From the NCBI GenBank assembly GCA_937934705.1, contig CALGYY010000221.1, positions 1 through 17,541 on the forward strand: a DNA stretch of 17,541 bases, read 5' to 3'. A model generated the notes under the pieces. That model did not search any database and had not been told where the DNA came from. It saw only the letters and a list, made by a program, of their open reading frames with translations. The translations under genes and the position numbers were made by a program. The stretch is from an uncultured Bacteroidota bacterium (GTDB lineage: Bacteria > Bacteroidota > Bacteroidia > Bacteroidales > CAIWKO01). Of this stretch, positions 1 to 7,824 are shown in pieces (position 1 is the stretch's first letter; the number at the start of each line of letters is the position of its first letter).

Positions 1-13
1 ATCATTCCTGAAT

Positions 14-55
14 AAAAAAAAGAGGCCGTCTCGATTTTGAGACAGCCTCTTTTTT
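14..55. terminator. Rho-independent terminator, bidirectional
   Basis: A near-perfect hairpin: 21-26 pairs with 45-50 and 28-32 with 39-43, with one C/A mismatch (27/44) and a six-base loop (33-38). It is flanked by an A tract (14-20) and a T tract (51-55), so it can work in both directions. On the minus strand it starts directly after the urocanase stop codon (57-55) and ends in a run of seven U. It could also stop plus-strand transcripts entering from the left. Confidence 0.88.
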
Positions 56-2055
56 CAGAACAATTTGCTGATCAGATCAGGATCAACCAGGTTCGGAAGT
101 GTAACATTGAGCCGGGGTTCCGATTCCATTGCCCGTTTGATGGCGAAAATGGCTCCTTCATTCCGCGCCCATGAACGACGTGAGATCCCGTTATTCACAT
201 CCCAGAAAAGCATACTTCTGAGACGGCGTTCTGCAGCATCGCTTCCGTCAAGCACCATTCCGAATCCCCCGTTGATCACCTCGCCCCAGCCGACACCACC
301 ACCATTGTGAATCGACACCCATGTAGCTCCCCTGAAAGCATCCCCTATCACATTTTGAATGGCCATATCCGCTGTAAAGCGGCTTCCGTCATAAATATTG
401 GAGGTTTCCCTGAAGGGTGAATCCGTTCCTGAAACATCATGATGATCGCGTCCCAGAACGACCGGAGCCGAAATTCTTCCCTCACGGATGGCCTGGTTGA
501 AGGCTGAGGCGATCCTGATTCTTCCCTCGGCATCGGCATATAATATTCTTGCCTGCGAGCCTACCACCAGTTTGTTCTGTTTGGCCCCCCTGATCCACTG
601 GATATTGTCACTCATCTGCTGACGTATCTCAGGTGGTGCCGTTCTGCTGATATCTTCAAGAACCTCCATGGCAATGCGGTCCGTAAGGTCAAGATCTTCC
701 GGTTGGGATGAGGTACACACCCAGCGGAAAGGACCGAACCCGAAATCAAAACACATGGGGCCCATGATATCCTGAACATAAGACGGATATCTGAAACTTC
801 CGTCATCTTTCATGATGTCAGCTCCTGCCCGGGAGGATTCCAGAAGGAAGGCATTCCCGTAGTCAAAAAAGTACATGCCCTCCGCAGTCAGACGGTTTAT
901 GGCCTCGACCTGCCTCCTGAGGGACTCCTGGACCTTTGCCCTGAACTGATCCGGGTTTTCCGCCATCATCTTCTGGCTCTCTTCAAAACTTAAACCTGCC
1001 GGATAATAGCCCCCGGCCCATGGATTGTGAAGTGAGGTCTGGTCAGATCCAAGATCCACTTTAACTTTCCGGTCTGCAAGAAATTCCCACAGATCCACGA
1101 TGTTTCCCTGATATGCCAGTGAAACCGCCTCTTTTGCAGCTCTGGCCTTTTCAATTCTTTGCAGCAGTTTGTCCAGATCCTCATAAACCTCATCCACCCA
1201 CCCTTGTGAATGCCTTGTCTGAAGAGCCTTGGGGTTCACTTCTGCAATAACACCAATCGCTCCGGCAATGACAGCCGCCTTGGGCTGTGCACCCGACATC
1301 CCTCCCAGTCCGGACGTAACAAACAGTTTACCTCCGAGTCCGGAACCCGTCTGATCCACCAGGCGTCCTGCGTTCAGCACAGTAATGGTTGTTCCGTGAA
1401 CAATCCCCTGCGGACCAATATACATAAAAGAGCCTGCCGTCATCTGACCGTACTGCGAAACACCAAGAGCATTGAAACGCTCCCAGTCATCAGGTTTTGA
1501 ATAATTCGGAATGACCATACCATTGGTCACCACCACTCTCGGAGCATCCGGATGCGAAGGGAATAAGCCCATGGGATGCCCGGAATACAATACCAGCGTC
1601 TGCTCATCCGTCATCCCGGCAAGGTACTTCATGGTGAGCAGGTATTGCGCCCAATTCTGGAAAACAGCACCGTTTCCCCCGTATGTGATCAGTTCGCGGG
1701 GATGCTGCGCCACAGCATCATCCAGGTTGTTGGACAGCATGAGCATGATGGCTGCAGCCTGCTTCGAACGATGAGGATATTCATCAATATTTCTGGCATA
1801 TATCTTATAATCAGGCCTGAATCGGTACATATAAATACGACCGTAATCCTGCAATTCCTTCAGAAATTCTGGAGCCAGCACGGCATGGTGACGGGAAGGA
1901 AAATACCTGAGGGCATTCTGCAGAGCCAGTTTTTTCTCATCCGCTGTAAGGATATCTTTTCTTTTTGGCGCATGATTGACTGAAGCTTCAAAGGGCTTCG
2001 GTGTCGGCAACTCCTCCGGTATTCCCTGAAGGATCATCGATCTGAAATCAGACAT
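55..2055 (-). CDS. hutU: Urocanate hydratase (urocanase), long form
   Basis: Catalyses NAD+-dependent hydration of urocanate to 4-imidazolone-5-propionate, the second step of histidine degradation, in the cytosol. Family segments seen in order: YGGNGAVFQNW (125-135), SGHPMGLFPSH (158-168), YGQMTAGSFMYIGPQGIVHG (202-221), the glycine-rich GLGGMSGAQP (249-258), and MCFDFGFGPFRW (434-445). The protein has 666 residues, about 100 more than the well-studied proteobacterial enzymes (about 555); this longer form is also known in Bacteroidota and eukaryotes. The ATG at 2055 has no Shine-Dalgarno, but an exact TAnnTTTG element lies just upstream. No hutH, hutI, hutG or ftcD is present in the window, so the rest of the pathway must lie to the left or elsewhere. 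The product call is secure; placement in a hut operon cannot be judged. Confidence 0.95.
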   Translation of the reverse strand: MSDFRSMILQGIPEELPTPKPFEASVNHAPKRKDILTADEKKLALQNALRYFPSRHHAVLAPEFLKELQDYGRIYMYRFRPDYKIYARNIDEYPHRSKQAAAIMLMLSNNLDDAVAQHPRELITYGGNGAVFQNWAQYLLTMKYLAGMTDEQTLVLYSGHPMGLFPSHPDAPRVVVTNGMVIPNYSKPDDWERFNALGVSQYGQMTAGSFMYIGPQGIVHGTTITVLNAGRLVDQTGSGLGGKLFVTSGLGGMSGAQPKAAVIAGAIGVIAEVNPKALQTRHSQGWVDEVYEDLDKLLQRIEKARAAKEAVSLAYQGNIVDLWEFLADRKVKVDLGSDQTSLHNPWAGGYYPAGLSFEESQKMMAENPDQFRAKVQESLRRQVEAINRLTAEGMYFFDYGNAFLLESSRAGADIMKDDGSFRYPSYVQDIMGPMCFDFGFGPFRWVCTSSQPEDLDLTDRIAMEVLEDISRTAPPEIRQQMSDNIQWIRGAKQNKLVVGSQARILYADAEGRIRIASAFNQAIREGRISAPVVLGRDHHDVSGTDSPFRETSNIYDGSRFTADMAIQNVIGDAFRGATWVSIHNGGGVGWGEVINGGFGMVLDGSDAAERRLRSMLFWDVNNGISRRSWARNEGAIFAIKRAMESEPRLNVTLPNLVDPDLISKLF

Positions 2056-2071
2056 AAAGAGTGGTTTTCTG

Positions 2072-2079
2072 CAAAAGTA
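2072..2079 (-). promoter_or_regulatory. Putative Bacteroidota -7 element for hutU
   Basis: On the minus strand this reads TACTTTTG, an exact match to the Bacteroidota -7 consensus TAnnTTTG, 16 nt before the hutU start codon. I see no good TTTG -33 box at the usual spacing, so the call rests on the -7 element and its position. Confidence 0.4.
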
Positions 2080-2169
2080 GTGAAATTGTTATTTTGAATT
2101 TTCGGACCTGCATTAAACCTTTTATGATTCCCTGATTCTGTGCCCCCCAAAAACCAAAATGATTTCCTT

Positions 2170-2904
2170 ATGAACCATACGAAACAAAGCAATTTCAGGC
2201 AATCCTATGAAAAAGGCCTGCTCCTTCTTTCATTACTGCTCTTCCTCCTTTCAGGCGCGGCTGCGCAAACCTATCCCATTGTCGGCACATCTCAGACTCT
2301 GTTCTATGATAACACATCTGAAATTACTGCTCCTTTGTCAGGTCAGCCATTCTACGGCCAGAATGCACATTACCCGGGAACGACTCCCTCCTATACTGAA
2401 AACGGAAACGGAACGGTGACAGACAATGTTACGGGCCTTATGTGGCAACAAACGGCCGACATGAACGGGGACGGACAGATTAACGCAGATGACAAGCTGA
2501 GTTACGCTGATGCGCTGATTTATGCCGACAGTCTCAGCCTGGCCGGGTTATCCGACTGGCGGCTACCTTCCATCAAGGAATTGTACTCTTTGATCCTGTT
2601 CAGCGGTTTGGATATCAGCAGCCCGAATCCCTCGGTTTTCATCCCGTTTATTGACACGAACTACTTTGCCTTCGGGTATGGTGATGTGGGTGCCGGTGAA
2701 CGCCTGATTGATGCGCAATACGCAAGCTCCACACTCTATGTATCGACGACTATGGGAGGTGCACAAACCATGTTCGGGGTGAACTTTGCTGATGGTCGTA
2801 TCAAAGGTTACGGCTTGACATTTCCAGGAGGTGGAACGATGACATTCTATGTGAAGTGCGTCCGAGGACCGTCAACATGGAGAGGTGTTTTTCAATCCGG
2901 ATGA
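2170..2904 (+). CDS. Secreted DUF1566 protein with EF-hand-like loop, 3' end frameshifted
   Basis: An exported protein of unknown function. Residues 15-33 form a signal peptide ending SGAAAQ. The DUF1566 core runs from about 80 to 233, with the landmarks GTVTDNVTGLMWQQ (81-94), LSDWRLPSIKEL (127-138) and YVKCVRG (227-233). An EF-hand-like calcium loop sits inside it: D97, N99, D101, G102, I104, D108. The start is taken as ATG 2170; a GTG at 2140 would add ten residues before the signal peptide and is less likely. The frame stops at 2904 just after the domain, while the next frame, open from 2855 to 3070, encodes a T9SS sorting domain. The intact protein was therefore probably about 300 residues and surface-exposed. 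A sequencing or assembly error, a true mutation or recoding could each explain the break. DUF1566 proteins are often surface or adhesion-related, but no specific role can be given. Confidence 0.72.
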   Translation: MNHTKQSNFRQSYEKGLLLLSLLLFLLSGAAAQTYPIVGTSQTLFYDNTSEITAPLSGQPFYGQNAHYPGTTPSYTENGNGTVTDNVTGLMWQQTADMNGDGQINADDKLSYADALIYADSLSLAGLSDWRLPSIKELYSLILFSGLDISSPNPSVFIPFIDTNYFAFGYGDVGAGERLIDAQYASSTLYVSTTMGGAQTMFGVNFADGRIKGYGLTFPGGGTMTFYVKCVRGPSTWRGVFQSG

Positions 2905-3070
2905 GTCCCTTGTTTCCATTATAATTATCAACGCAACTGGTCAGCAGACAGCCCAATACAACGAATCCTCCCAATGGCAGCATGGCATATACATTCCGGA
3001 GAAAGGAATATATACCATGCTTTTTATCACCGAAGATGGCATGCGTTCGGCAAAAGTGTTCGTTTTTTGA
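2885..3070 (+). pseudogene. Detached T9SS sorting domain of the preceding DUF1566 gene
   Basis: This frame is open from 2855 but has no likely start of its own. It reads FFNPDESLVSIIIINATGQQ, then HGIYIPEKGIYTMLFITEDG, then AKVFVF, stopping at 3068-3070. This is the usual layout of a type IX secretion C-terminal domain: an NP near the start, an I-I-N-x-x-G strand, a G-[IV]-Y turn and a final hydrophobic strand. It is best read as the missing C-terminus of the DUF1566 protein, shifted by +1 relative to it. The crossover must lie within 2855-2904; a run of five T at 2888-2892 is one possible site, since removing one T joins the frames as GVFNPDES. Confidence 0.6.
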
Positions 3071-3080
3071 ATGACAGGCC

Positions 3081-3111
3081 TTTGAGCGTTGACCGGGATT
3101 CGCTTTCTTTG
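3081..3111 (+). promoter_or_regulatory. Putative Bacteroidota sigma-A promoter for the symporter
   Basis: TTTG at 3081-3084 matches the -33 box. After exactly 19 nt comes TTTCTTTG at 3104-3111, which differs from TAnnTTTG only at its second base. The predicted transcription start is close to 3115, so the mRNA would have almost no leader before ATG 3116, or about ten bases before ATG 3125. Confidence 0.5.
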
Positions 3112-3115
3112 CAGA

Positions 3116-4435
3116 ATGAAAAGAATGCAGGGAAAAGGACTTGCGCTTCACTGGAAAATTCTGATGGGCATGGCGGCAGGGGTGGGTTTTGCCCTGCTGA
3201 TGAACCGTTTCAGCTGGGGACCGGATCTGATCCGTGACTGGGTGAAACCCTTTGGCACCATATTCATCAACGCCCTGAAACTGATCGCTGTTCCCCTGAT
3301 TCTGGCCAGCCTGATCAAGGGCATCAGCAGCATGAAGGACCTCAGCCAGTTGTCACGCATCGGCTTCCGGACGCTGGCCTTGTACCTTGCCACGACAGTA
3401 ATTGCTGTCAGCCTCGGACTGGCGATCGTCAATGTGATCAAACCCGGGGAGAGCATCAGGGAAGAAACGCGCAATACACTGATAGAGAATTACCGGGAGG
3501 ATGCCGGAAGCAAGATAGCAGATGCTGAAAAGCAAAAACAGGCGGGCCCCCTTCAGCCATTGGTTGACATCATTCCTGAGAACATCTTCGGCGCGGCCAG
3601 CGAGAACAGCAATATGCTTCAGGTCATTTTCTTCGCCCTGTTGTTCGGGATTGGATTGATCCTGATCCCTGAGAAAAAGGCCAAACCCGTCATTGATTTT
3701 TTCGACGGCGTAAATGAGGTCATCCTCAAAATCATTGACCTGATCATGCTTTTTGCGCCTTTCGGGGTATTTGCCTTGCTGGCGGCACTTGTAGCAGAAT
3801 CTCCGTCCACTGACCTTTTTGCTGCATTGGGCTTATACGGCATCAGTGTCATTTCAGGCCTGCTGTTGATGATAGTGTTCTACCTCCTGATGGTGAAAAT
3901 CTTCACAGGCAAATCTCCCCTCTTCTTTCTGAAAGGTTTCGCTCCGGCACAATTACTTGCGTTTTCATCCAGTTCGAGTGCAGCCACCCTGCCCCTCACA
4001 ATGGAAAGGGTTGAAGAACATCTTGGAGTAAAAAAAGAAGTCTCAAGCTTTGTTCTCCCTCTTGGAGCCACGGTAAATATGGATGGCACAAGTCTTTATC
4101 AGGCGGTCGCTGCCGTATTTATTGCACAAGCCTTCGGAATGGATCTGGGTTTCGGCACGCAGGCGGGAATTGTACTGACCGCTACCCTGGCATCGATCGG
4201 TGCTGCTGCAGTTCCCGGAGCCGGTATGGTGATGCTGGTGATTGTGCTTGCGCAGGCCGGAATTCCCGAGGCAGGTCTTGCTCTTATCTTTGCCATTGAC
4301 CGTCCGCTGGATATGTGCAGAACCGTGGTGAACGTTACCGGAGATGCAACTGTATCTATGCTGATCGCCAAAAGCAGCGGCAAACTGGGCGAACCTGAGA
4401 TAAAGAACTGGGATGACGGGATCAGCAGATCCTGA
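3116..4435 (+). CDS. Glutamate/aspartate:cation symporter (DAACS family)
   Basis: An inner-membrane carrier that takes up acidic amino acids with sodium or protons. Hallmarks of the GltP/GltPh family (numbered from ATG 3116): the serine-rich hairpin tip SSSSS (284-288), the cation-binding NMDGT (321-325), the second hairpin VPGAGMVM (366-373), and the TM8 substrate signature with D395, D399, R402, T403, N406 and D410. The arginine that holds the side-chain carboxylate in GltPh is present (R402), which favours glutamate/aspartate over neutral substrates. A charged stretch at about 112-146 falls between the early transmembrane segments. The length (439) is normal. ATG 3116 is chosen over an upstream TTG at 3089; ATG 3125 would fit the promoter slightly better. 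The gene converges on the DUF6340-like lipoprotein gene with 1 nt between stop codons. Confidence 0.92.
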   Translation: MKRMQGKGLALHWKILMGMAAGVGFALLMNRFSWGPDLIRDWVKPFGTIFINALKLIAVPLILASLIKGISSMKDLSQLSRIGFRTLALYLATTVIAVSLGLAIVNVIKPGESIREETRNTLIENYREDAGSKIADAEKQKQAGPLQPLVDIIPENIFGAASENSNMLQVIFFALLFGIGLILIPEKKAKPVIDFFDGVNEVILKIIDLIMLFAPFGVFALLAALVAESPSTDLFAALGLYGISVISGLLLMIVFYLLMVKIFTGKSPLFFLKGFAPAQLLAFSSSSSAATLPLTMERVEEHLGVKKEVSSFVLPLGATVNMDGTSLYQAVAAVFIAQAFGMDLGFGTQAGIVLTATLASIGAAAVPGAGMVMLVIVLAQAGIPEAGLALIFAIDRPLDMCRTVVNVTGDATVSMLIAKSSGKLGEPEIKNWDDGISRS

Positions 4436-4436
4436 C

Positions 4437-5483
4437 CTACTGATTTTGCAGTCTCGCTCTCTGCTCAACCCGGAACTTCAGAATATTGAGATATTCCAGA
4501 GCCCTCTTATTATTATAATCCGTGTAGGATTTACCCGCCCAGCTTACGGCATCATCAAGCTTTCCGTCGATCTCATTGATAATGGCCATGTTATAACATG
4601 CGCGGCCGGCCACTTTGCGCTTGGGATTGGATAATTCCTGCTCCCAATGCACAGCGGCACCATGCCAGTCCCCGGCACGGGCTTTCCTCATTCCGATCCT
4701 GAAGTTATCAGAGCCTCTTACATAGTATTCACGGCTCACCCTGATATTGTAAGGAAAGATCCTTGAAGCGTACCGATGACCAATATCGTTGCTGACTGAA
4801 AGAACAGCATCTTTTCTTCCCATAACGGCCTCTACTGCCTTCATCGGGTTAATGCCCCGGCCCACCGAAACAACGTTTTCGTTCATACTGAACTCATCGT
4901 AAATGGTCTTGTTAGCCGGATCATAGATGCGCCAGCCTGTCTTGATCAGGGTAGATATCGTTGCCGTATGCTCAATCATGGTGGTAGTAATGCCCAACGG
5001 ACCCTTAACCTCCACCGGATTGGTCTTGTAATCCACTTTTGTATCAGTATCATAAAAACTAAGAACAAAGAGCACTTCAACACCATTGTTACGGCAGATT
5101 TCTTCAACCGTAGCCCAGGAAAGAGCTGCGGGGAAAACCCCCATGCCCGGCGTTTTCAACCCGTGATTTGTGATCAGTTTAACTTCTGCGAATCTGTTCC
5201 TGGCGACCAGTTCGTCTTTAAGTCCGTTAATGGCCATTCCGGCCCCCAGGCTGTCGAGGTGCTTACCTTCTATGGAAAGGATTTTATCAATATCATCGAT
5301 CACCGACTGATCGGCCGGGACCTCTGTTCGGTTGATAATACCCGCAGAGCTGATTTTCGAGGGGAACCATACCGGTGAGGGTTCGGTAACAGTCATGGTC
5401 AGGTAATTCATTGAAATACAGCTACTCAGAGCAATAGCAGTGACGATGAGCAGCATGAGACGGAAGTAGGTTTTCGTTTTCAT
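4437..5483 (-). CDS. DUF6340-like lipoprotein
   Basis: A predicted outer-membrane-type lipoprotein: residues 1-22 form a type II signal peptide with lipobox LSSC and lipidated C22. The body (about 40-250) resembles Bacteroidota lipoproteins grouped as DUF6340, with INRT after the first strand, a predicted strand VEVLFVLSF, and a later strand GWRIYDP. The C-terminal part (about 265-335) looks like TPR-type helical repeats: MRKARAGDWHGAAVHWEQ, then ACYNMAIINEIDGKLDDAV. The family assignment is from memory and moderately sure; the molecular role is unknown. It is divergent from another lipoprotein gene (5552), and the 68 nt between the two starts may hold both promoters, but no clear TAnnTTTG is seen there. 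Confidence 0.68.
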   Translation of the reverse strand: MKTKTYFRLMLLIVTAIALSSCISMNYLTMTVTEPSPVWFPSKISSAGIINRTEVPADQSVIDDIDKILSIEGKHLDSLGAGMAINGLKDELVARNRFAEVKLITNHGLKTPGMGVFPAALSWATVEEICRNNGVEVLFVLSFYDTDTKVDYKTNPVEVKGPLGITTTMIEHTATISTLIKTGWRIYDPANKTIYDEFSMNENVVSVGRGINPMKAVEAVMGRKDAVLSVSNDIGHRYASRIFPYNIRVSREYYVRGSDNFRIGMRKARAGDWHGAAVHWEQELSNPKRKVAGRACYNMAIINEIDGKLDDAVSWAGKSYTDYNNKRALEYLNILKFRVEQRARLQNQ

Positions 5484-5551
5484 GACTTAAGATATTTATG
5501 ATGAAGTATACGAAAAGGAGTGGCTGCAAGTTAATCAAAAATAAAACCACG

Positions 5552-6136
5552 ATGAGAACTATAGTCTTTCTGATCCTTCTGACACTGAGTTCTTGCGGAT
5601 CCGGACAGCAGACATTCTATGACCGGCTTTCAGAAGCTGCCTGTGAACTCACGAAAGAGGAAGTTACTTATGATCCTGCGTATTATGTGATCAGCTACCC
5701 CGGAGGTGATGTGCCTGAGGGGAAAGGGGTTTGTACCGATGTGGTGATCAGGGCATACCGGAAACTTGGCATTGATCTGCAGAAGGAAGTTCATGAGGAC
5801 ATGGCGGCTAATTTTGCGCTGTATCCCCAAAACTGGGGTTTGAAAAAGACGGATAAAAACATCGATCACCGAAGGGTCCCAAACCTGATGACCTTTTTCG
5901 CACGAAAAGGTGAAGTATTGAAAATCAGCAAGAATGCATCGGATTACTCAACGGGCGACCTGGTTTGTTGGGATCTCGGGGGTGGCATTACGCACATAGG
6001 GATTGTGGTTCATAAAAGATCGGCTGATGGGATAAGGCCTCTGATCGTCCATAATATCGGCGGAGGTCAGGTATATGCCGATTGTCTTTTTGAGTTCAGG
6101 ATTACAGGCCACTACCGATATAAAGGCCCTGAGTAG
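5552..6136 (+). CDS. DUF1287 lipoprotein, NlpC/P60-like fold
   Basis: From ATG 5552 the protein has 194 residues and begins with a short lipoprotein signal (lipobox LSSC, C15). The earlier ATGs at 5498/5501 would place 18 basic residues in front and are rejected. The body matches DUF1287: KGVCTDVVIRAYRKLGIDL (58-76), DHRRVPNL (105-112), TGDLVCWDL (134-142), THIGIVVH (147-154) and VHNIGGG (166-172). C61, H148 and perhaps H167 are placed like the catalytic Cys and His of NlpC/P60 and CHAP hydrolases, which cleave peptidoglycan peptides or amide bonds. Activity of DUF1287 itself is inferred. It would act in the periplasm, anchored by lipid. Confidence 0.78.
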   Translation: MRTIVFLILLTLSSCGSGQQTFYDRLSEAACELTKEEVTYDPAYYVISYPGGDVPEGKGVCTDVVIRAYRKLGIDLQKEVHEDMAANFALYPQNWGLKKTDKNIDHRRVPNLMTFFARKGEVLKISKNASDYSTGDLVCWDLGGGITHIGIVVHKRSADGIRPLIVHNIGGGQVYADCLFEFRITGHYRYKGPE

Positions 6137-6194
6137 CGAGGTCGGCCAGTTCCTTTATCCGGTCAGCATGCCGGGTGATTTCGGAAATTTTTCT

Positions 6195-6202
6195 TATATT
6201 TG
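6195..6202 (+). promoter_or_regulatory. Putative -7 element for the aminomutase gene
   Basis: TATATTTG is an exact match to TAnnTTTG. It lies 74 nt before ATG 6277 and predicts a leader of about 70 nt that contains the hairpin at 6218-6241. No convincing TTTG box is found 19-21 nt upstream. Confidence 0.4.
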
Positions 6203-6217
6203 TTGAACAGCCAATAA

Positions 6218-6241
6218 ACGCGGAATACAAACTTTCCGTGT
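6218..6241 (+). promoter_or_regulatory. Hairpin in the 5' leader of the aminomutase gene
   Basis: Bases 6218-6225 (ACGCGGAA) pair with 6234-6241 (TTCCGTGT), giving an 8-bp stem with one G.U pair and an 8-nt loop. No T tract follows, so it is not a terminator. It could be a small leader element, an mRNA-stabilising stem or a protein site. I do not recognise a known riboswitch. Confidence 0.35.
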
Positions 6242-6261
6242 CCTGATCAATCATTAATAAT

Positions 6262-6268
6262 AAGGAGG
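6262..6268 (+). promoter_or_regulatory. Unusually strong Shine-Dalgarno
   Basis: AAGGAGG lies 8 nt before ATG 6277, an ideal Shine-Dalgarno. No other gene in the window has one, which is normal for Bacteroidota. It fixes the start of the aminomutase gene and may point to acquisition from a Firmicute-like donor or to a need for high translation. Confidence 0.75.
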
Positions 6269-6276
6269 GCGACATC

Positions 6277-7815
6277 ATGAACAATGATGCAGGTAATTAT
6301 TTTTTTAAACCCAGACATTACAGTGAAATAGAAATATGGAGAAATCTTACGGATAAAGAATGGTTTAACCCGAAGTGGCAGCAGCAAAACAGTATCCGTG
6401 ATGTCCGGCAACTTAAACAAGTGATTAAACTGCTTCCTCATCAGCTTAAATCCATTGCTGAAACTGTAATAACTTTGATGAAACAGGGAAAGGAACCTCT
6501 CCGGATCACACCATATTACGCTTCACTCATGCAGGCTGATCCATTCCATCCTCAGATTTTCGGGGAATACAACAAGAAAAGGCTGGATCCGGTCTTCTGG
6601 CAGAGTGTTCCGACGCCGGCCAACCTGCTGTTTCCTGATGCGGGAAAAGAGGCCTTGATGAAGGAGCACAAGAGAAGTTACGGAGCGGCATACCAGCGTT
6701 ATCCAAACAGGGTGGCTCTTTTTGTTGCAGAGAATACGAGTTGTGCATCTTATTGCGTACATTGTCAGAGATCGAAATCACTCGACGGTGCCCGTTGCCT
6801 TAAACAGGATGATCTGAAAAAAGGCCTGTTTTATATATCATACAATACCAACATTAACGAGGTTCTGGTGACTGGCGGTGATGCTCTCATGATCTCCAGG
6901 GAACGGCTTGTCTATGTTCTTGAGGAGCTGAGCAGCATGCCACACATCAGAAGCATACGAATTGCAACGAGGGTTCCTGTCGTGATGCCCATGGCTGTGA
7001 CAGATGCGTTACTGGATTTAATACGCTCATCTGCAATGCGTTACAACAAAGGATATCCAAAAGAGGTTTATTTCATGACCCACATTAACCATTTTCAGGA
7101 AATTACAGAAACCTTTGCCGAATGTATCAGAAGGATCAGGGATCATGGTTTTGTGGTAAGGAATCAGACTGTATTGCTCAATCATGTTAACGATCACTTC
7201 AGGACGCTTGCAGAAACTTTCAGGCGGATGTTCTGGGTGGGGGTACACCCCTACTACCTGCTTCAGTGTCATAAAGAAAAGGGTATTGTTCACTTCATCA
7301 CACCGATTCAGATCGGAAAGATATATATGCGACACCTTCAGGGTTGGTTATCCGGTGTGACAGTCCCCAGATATGCAGCTAACATTGAGGGAGGTGGGGG
7401 AAAAGTTTTGCTCATGCCATCCGGCCACGACACCCTGAACAGGGGCCTGTTACTGGAAAAGAAAATATCAGAAAGTCAGGCAACAGTCACAACCTGGGAT
7501 CACCGGGAAATAGTATCATATGAGGCACTTGGCCGGGCCAGTATGGAAGAATTCATTCATGCTGAGAAGGTCATGAACACATTCATAGGACGCAAAGGGG
7601 TATTCCGGCCCAAAGTTATCATTGTAGACGAGAAGGGTAATCATTTGGAGACCACTCACAGGACTCACCTTCCCGGGTTCGAAAGGGCGAGAAAATCAGA
7701 GATGCTGGGTTACAGTATACATGAGAACGGGATGCCTCTGACCAATCCCGCAGACATCAGTGAGCGTTTGGATCAGCTTTTCCTTCTCGATCAGAAAAAA
7801 AGACCAAAACAATGA
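6277..7815 (+). CDS. KamA-family radical SAM aminomutase, probably glutamate 2,3-aminomutase-like
   Basis: A radical SAM, PLP-dependent enzyme that would move an alpha-amino group to the beta carbon. The [4Fe-4S] motif is C156-x3-C160-x2-C163 (CASYCVHC). The PLP lysine is K376 in EGGGGKVLLMP. ITPYYASLM (77-85) and RYPNRVALFV (141-150) match conserved KamA segments. Lysine 2,3-aminomutase binds the lysine side chain with Asp293 and Asp330 (Clostridium subterminale numbering). Counting from QC to GGGGK gives the same 37-residue spacing here, but with H332 and N369. Clostridial glutamate 2,3-aminomutase (Eam) has Lys and Asn at these sites, so an acidic substrate is plausible and lysine is unlikely. 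The protein has 512 residues against about 416 for lysine 2,3-aminomutase, with extra residues at both ends. No beta-lysine acetyltransferase (ablB) or lysine-fermentation genes lie nearby. Family is sure; substrate is inference. Confidence 0.85.
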   Translation: MNNDAGNYFFKPRHYSEIEIWRNLTDKEWFNPKWQQQNSIRDVRQLKQVIKLLPHQLKSIAETVITLMKQGKEPLRITPYYASLMQADPFHPQIFGEYNKKRLDPVFWQSVPTPANLLFPDAGKEALMKEHKRSYGAAYQRYPNRVALFVAENTSCASYCVHCQRSKSLDGARCLKQDDLKKGLFYISYNTNINEVLVTGGDALMISRERLVYVLEELSSMPHIRSIRIATRVPVVMPMAVTDALLDLIRSSAMRYNKGYPKEVYFMTHINHFQEITETFAECIRRIRDHGFVVRNQTVLLNHVNDHFRTLAETFRRMFWVGVHPYYLLQCHKEKGIVHFITPIQIGKIYMRHLQGWLSGVTVPRYAANIEGGGGKVLLMPSGHDTLNRGLLLEKKISESQATVTTWDHREIVSYEALGRASMEEFIHAEKVMNTFIGRKGVFRPKVIIVDEKGNHLETTHRTHLPGFERARKSEMLGYSIHENGMPLTNPADISERLDQLFLLDQKKRPKQ

Positions 7816-7824
7816 TCTCAGGTG

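Noticed and set aside
3089..3115. Upstream TTG start for the symporter
   Set aside because: The TTG lies inside the predicted promoter, upstream of the expected transcription start; ATG 3116 or 3125 is better.
6277..7815. Lysine 2,3-aminomutase (kamA/ablA) of a beta-lysine or lysine-fermentation pathway
   Set aside because: Both lysine side-chain-binding aspartates are replaced (H332, N369), and no ablB or kamD/kamE/kce/kdd genes lie nearby.
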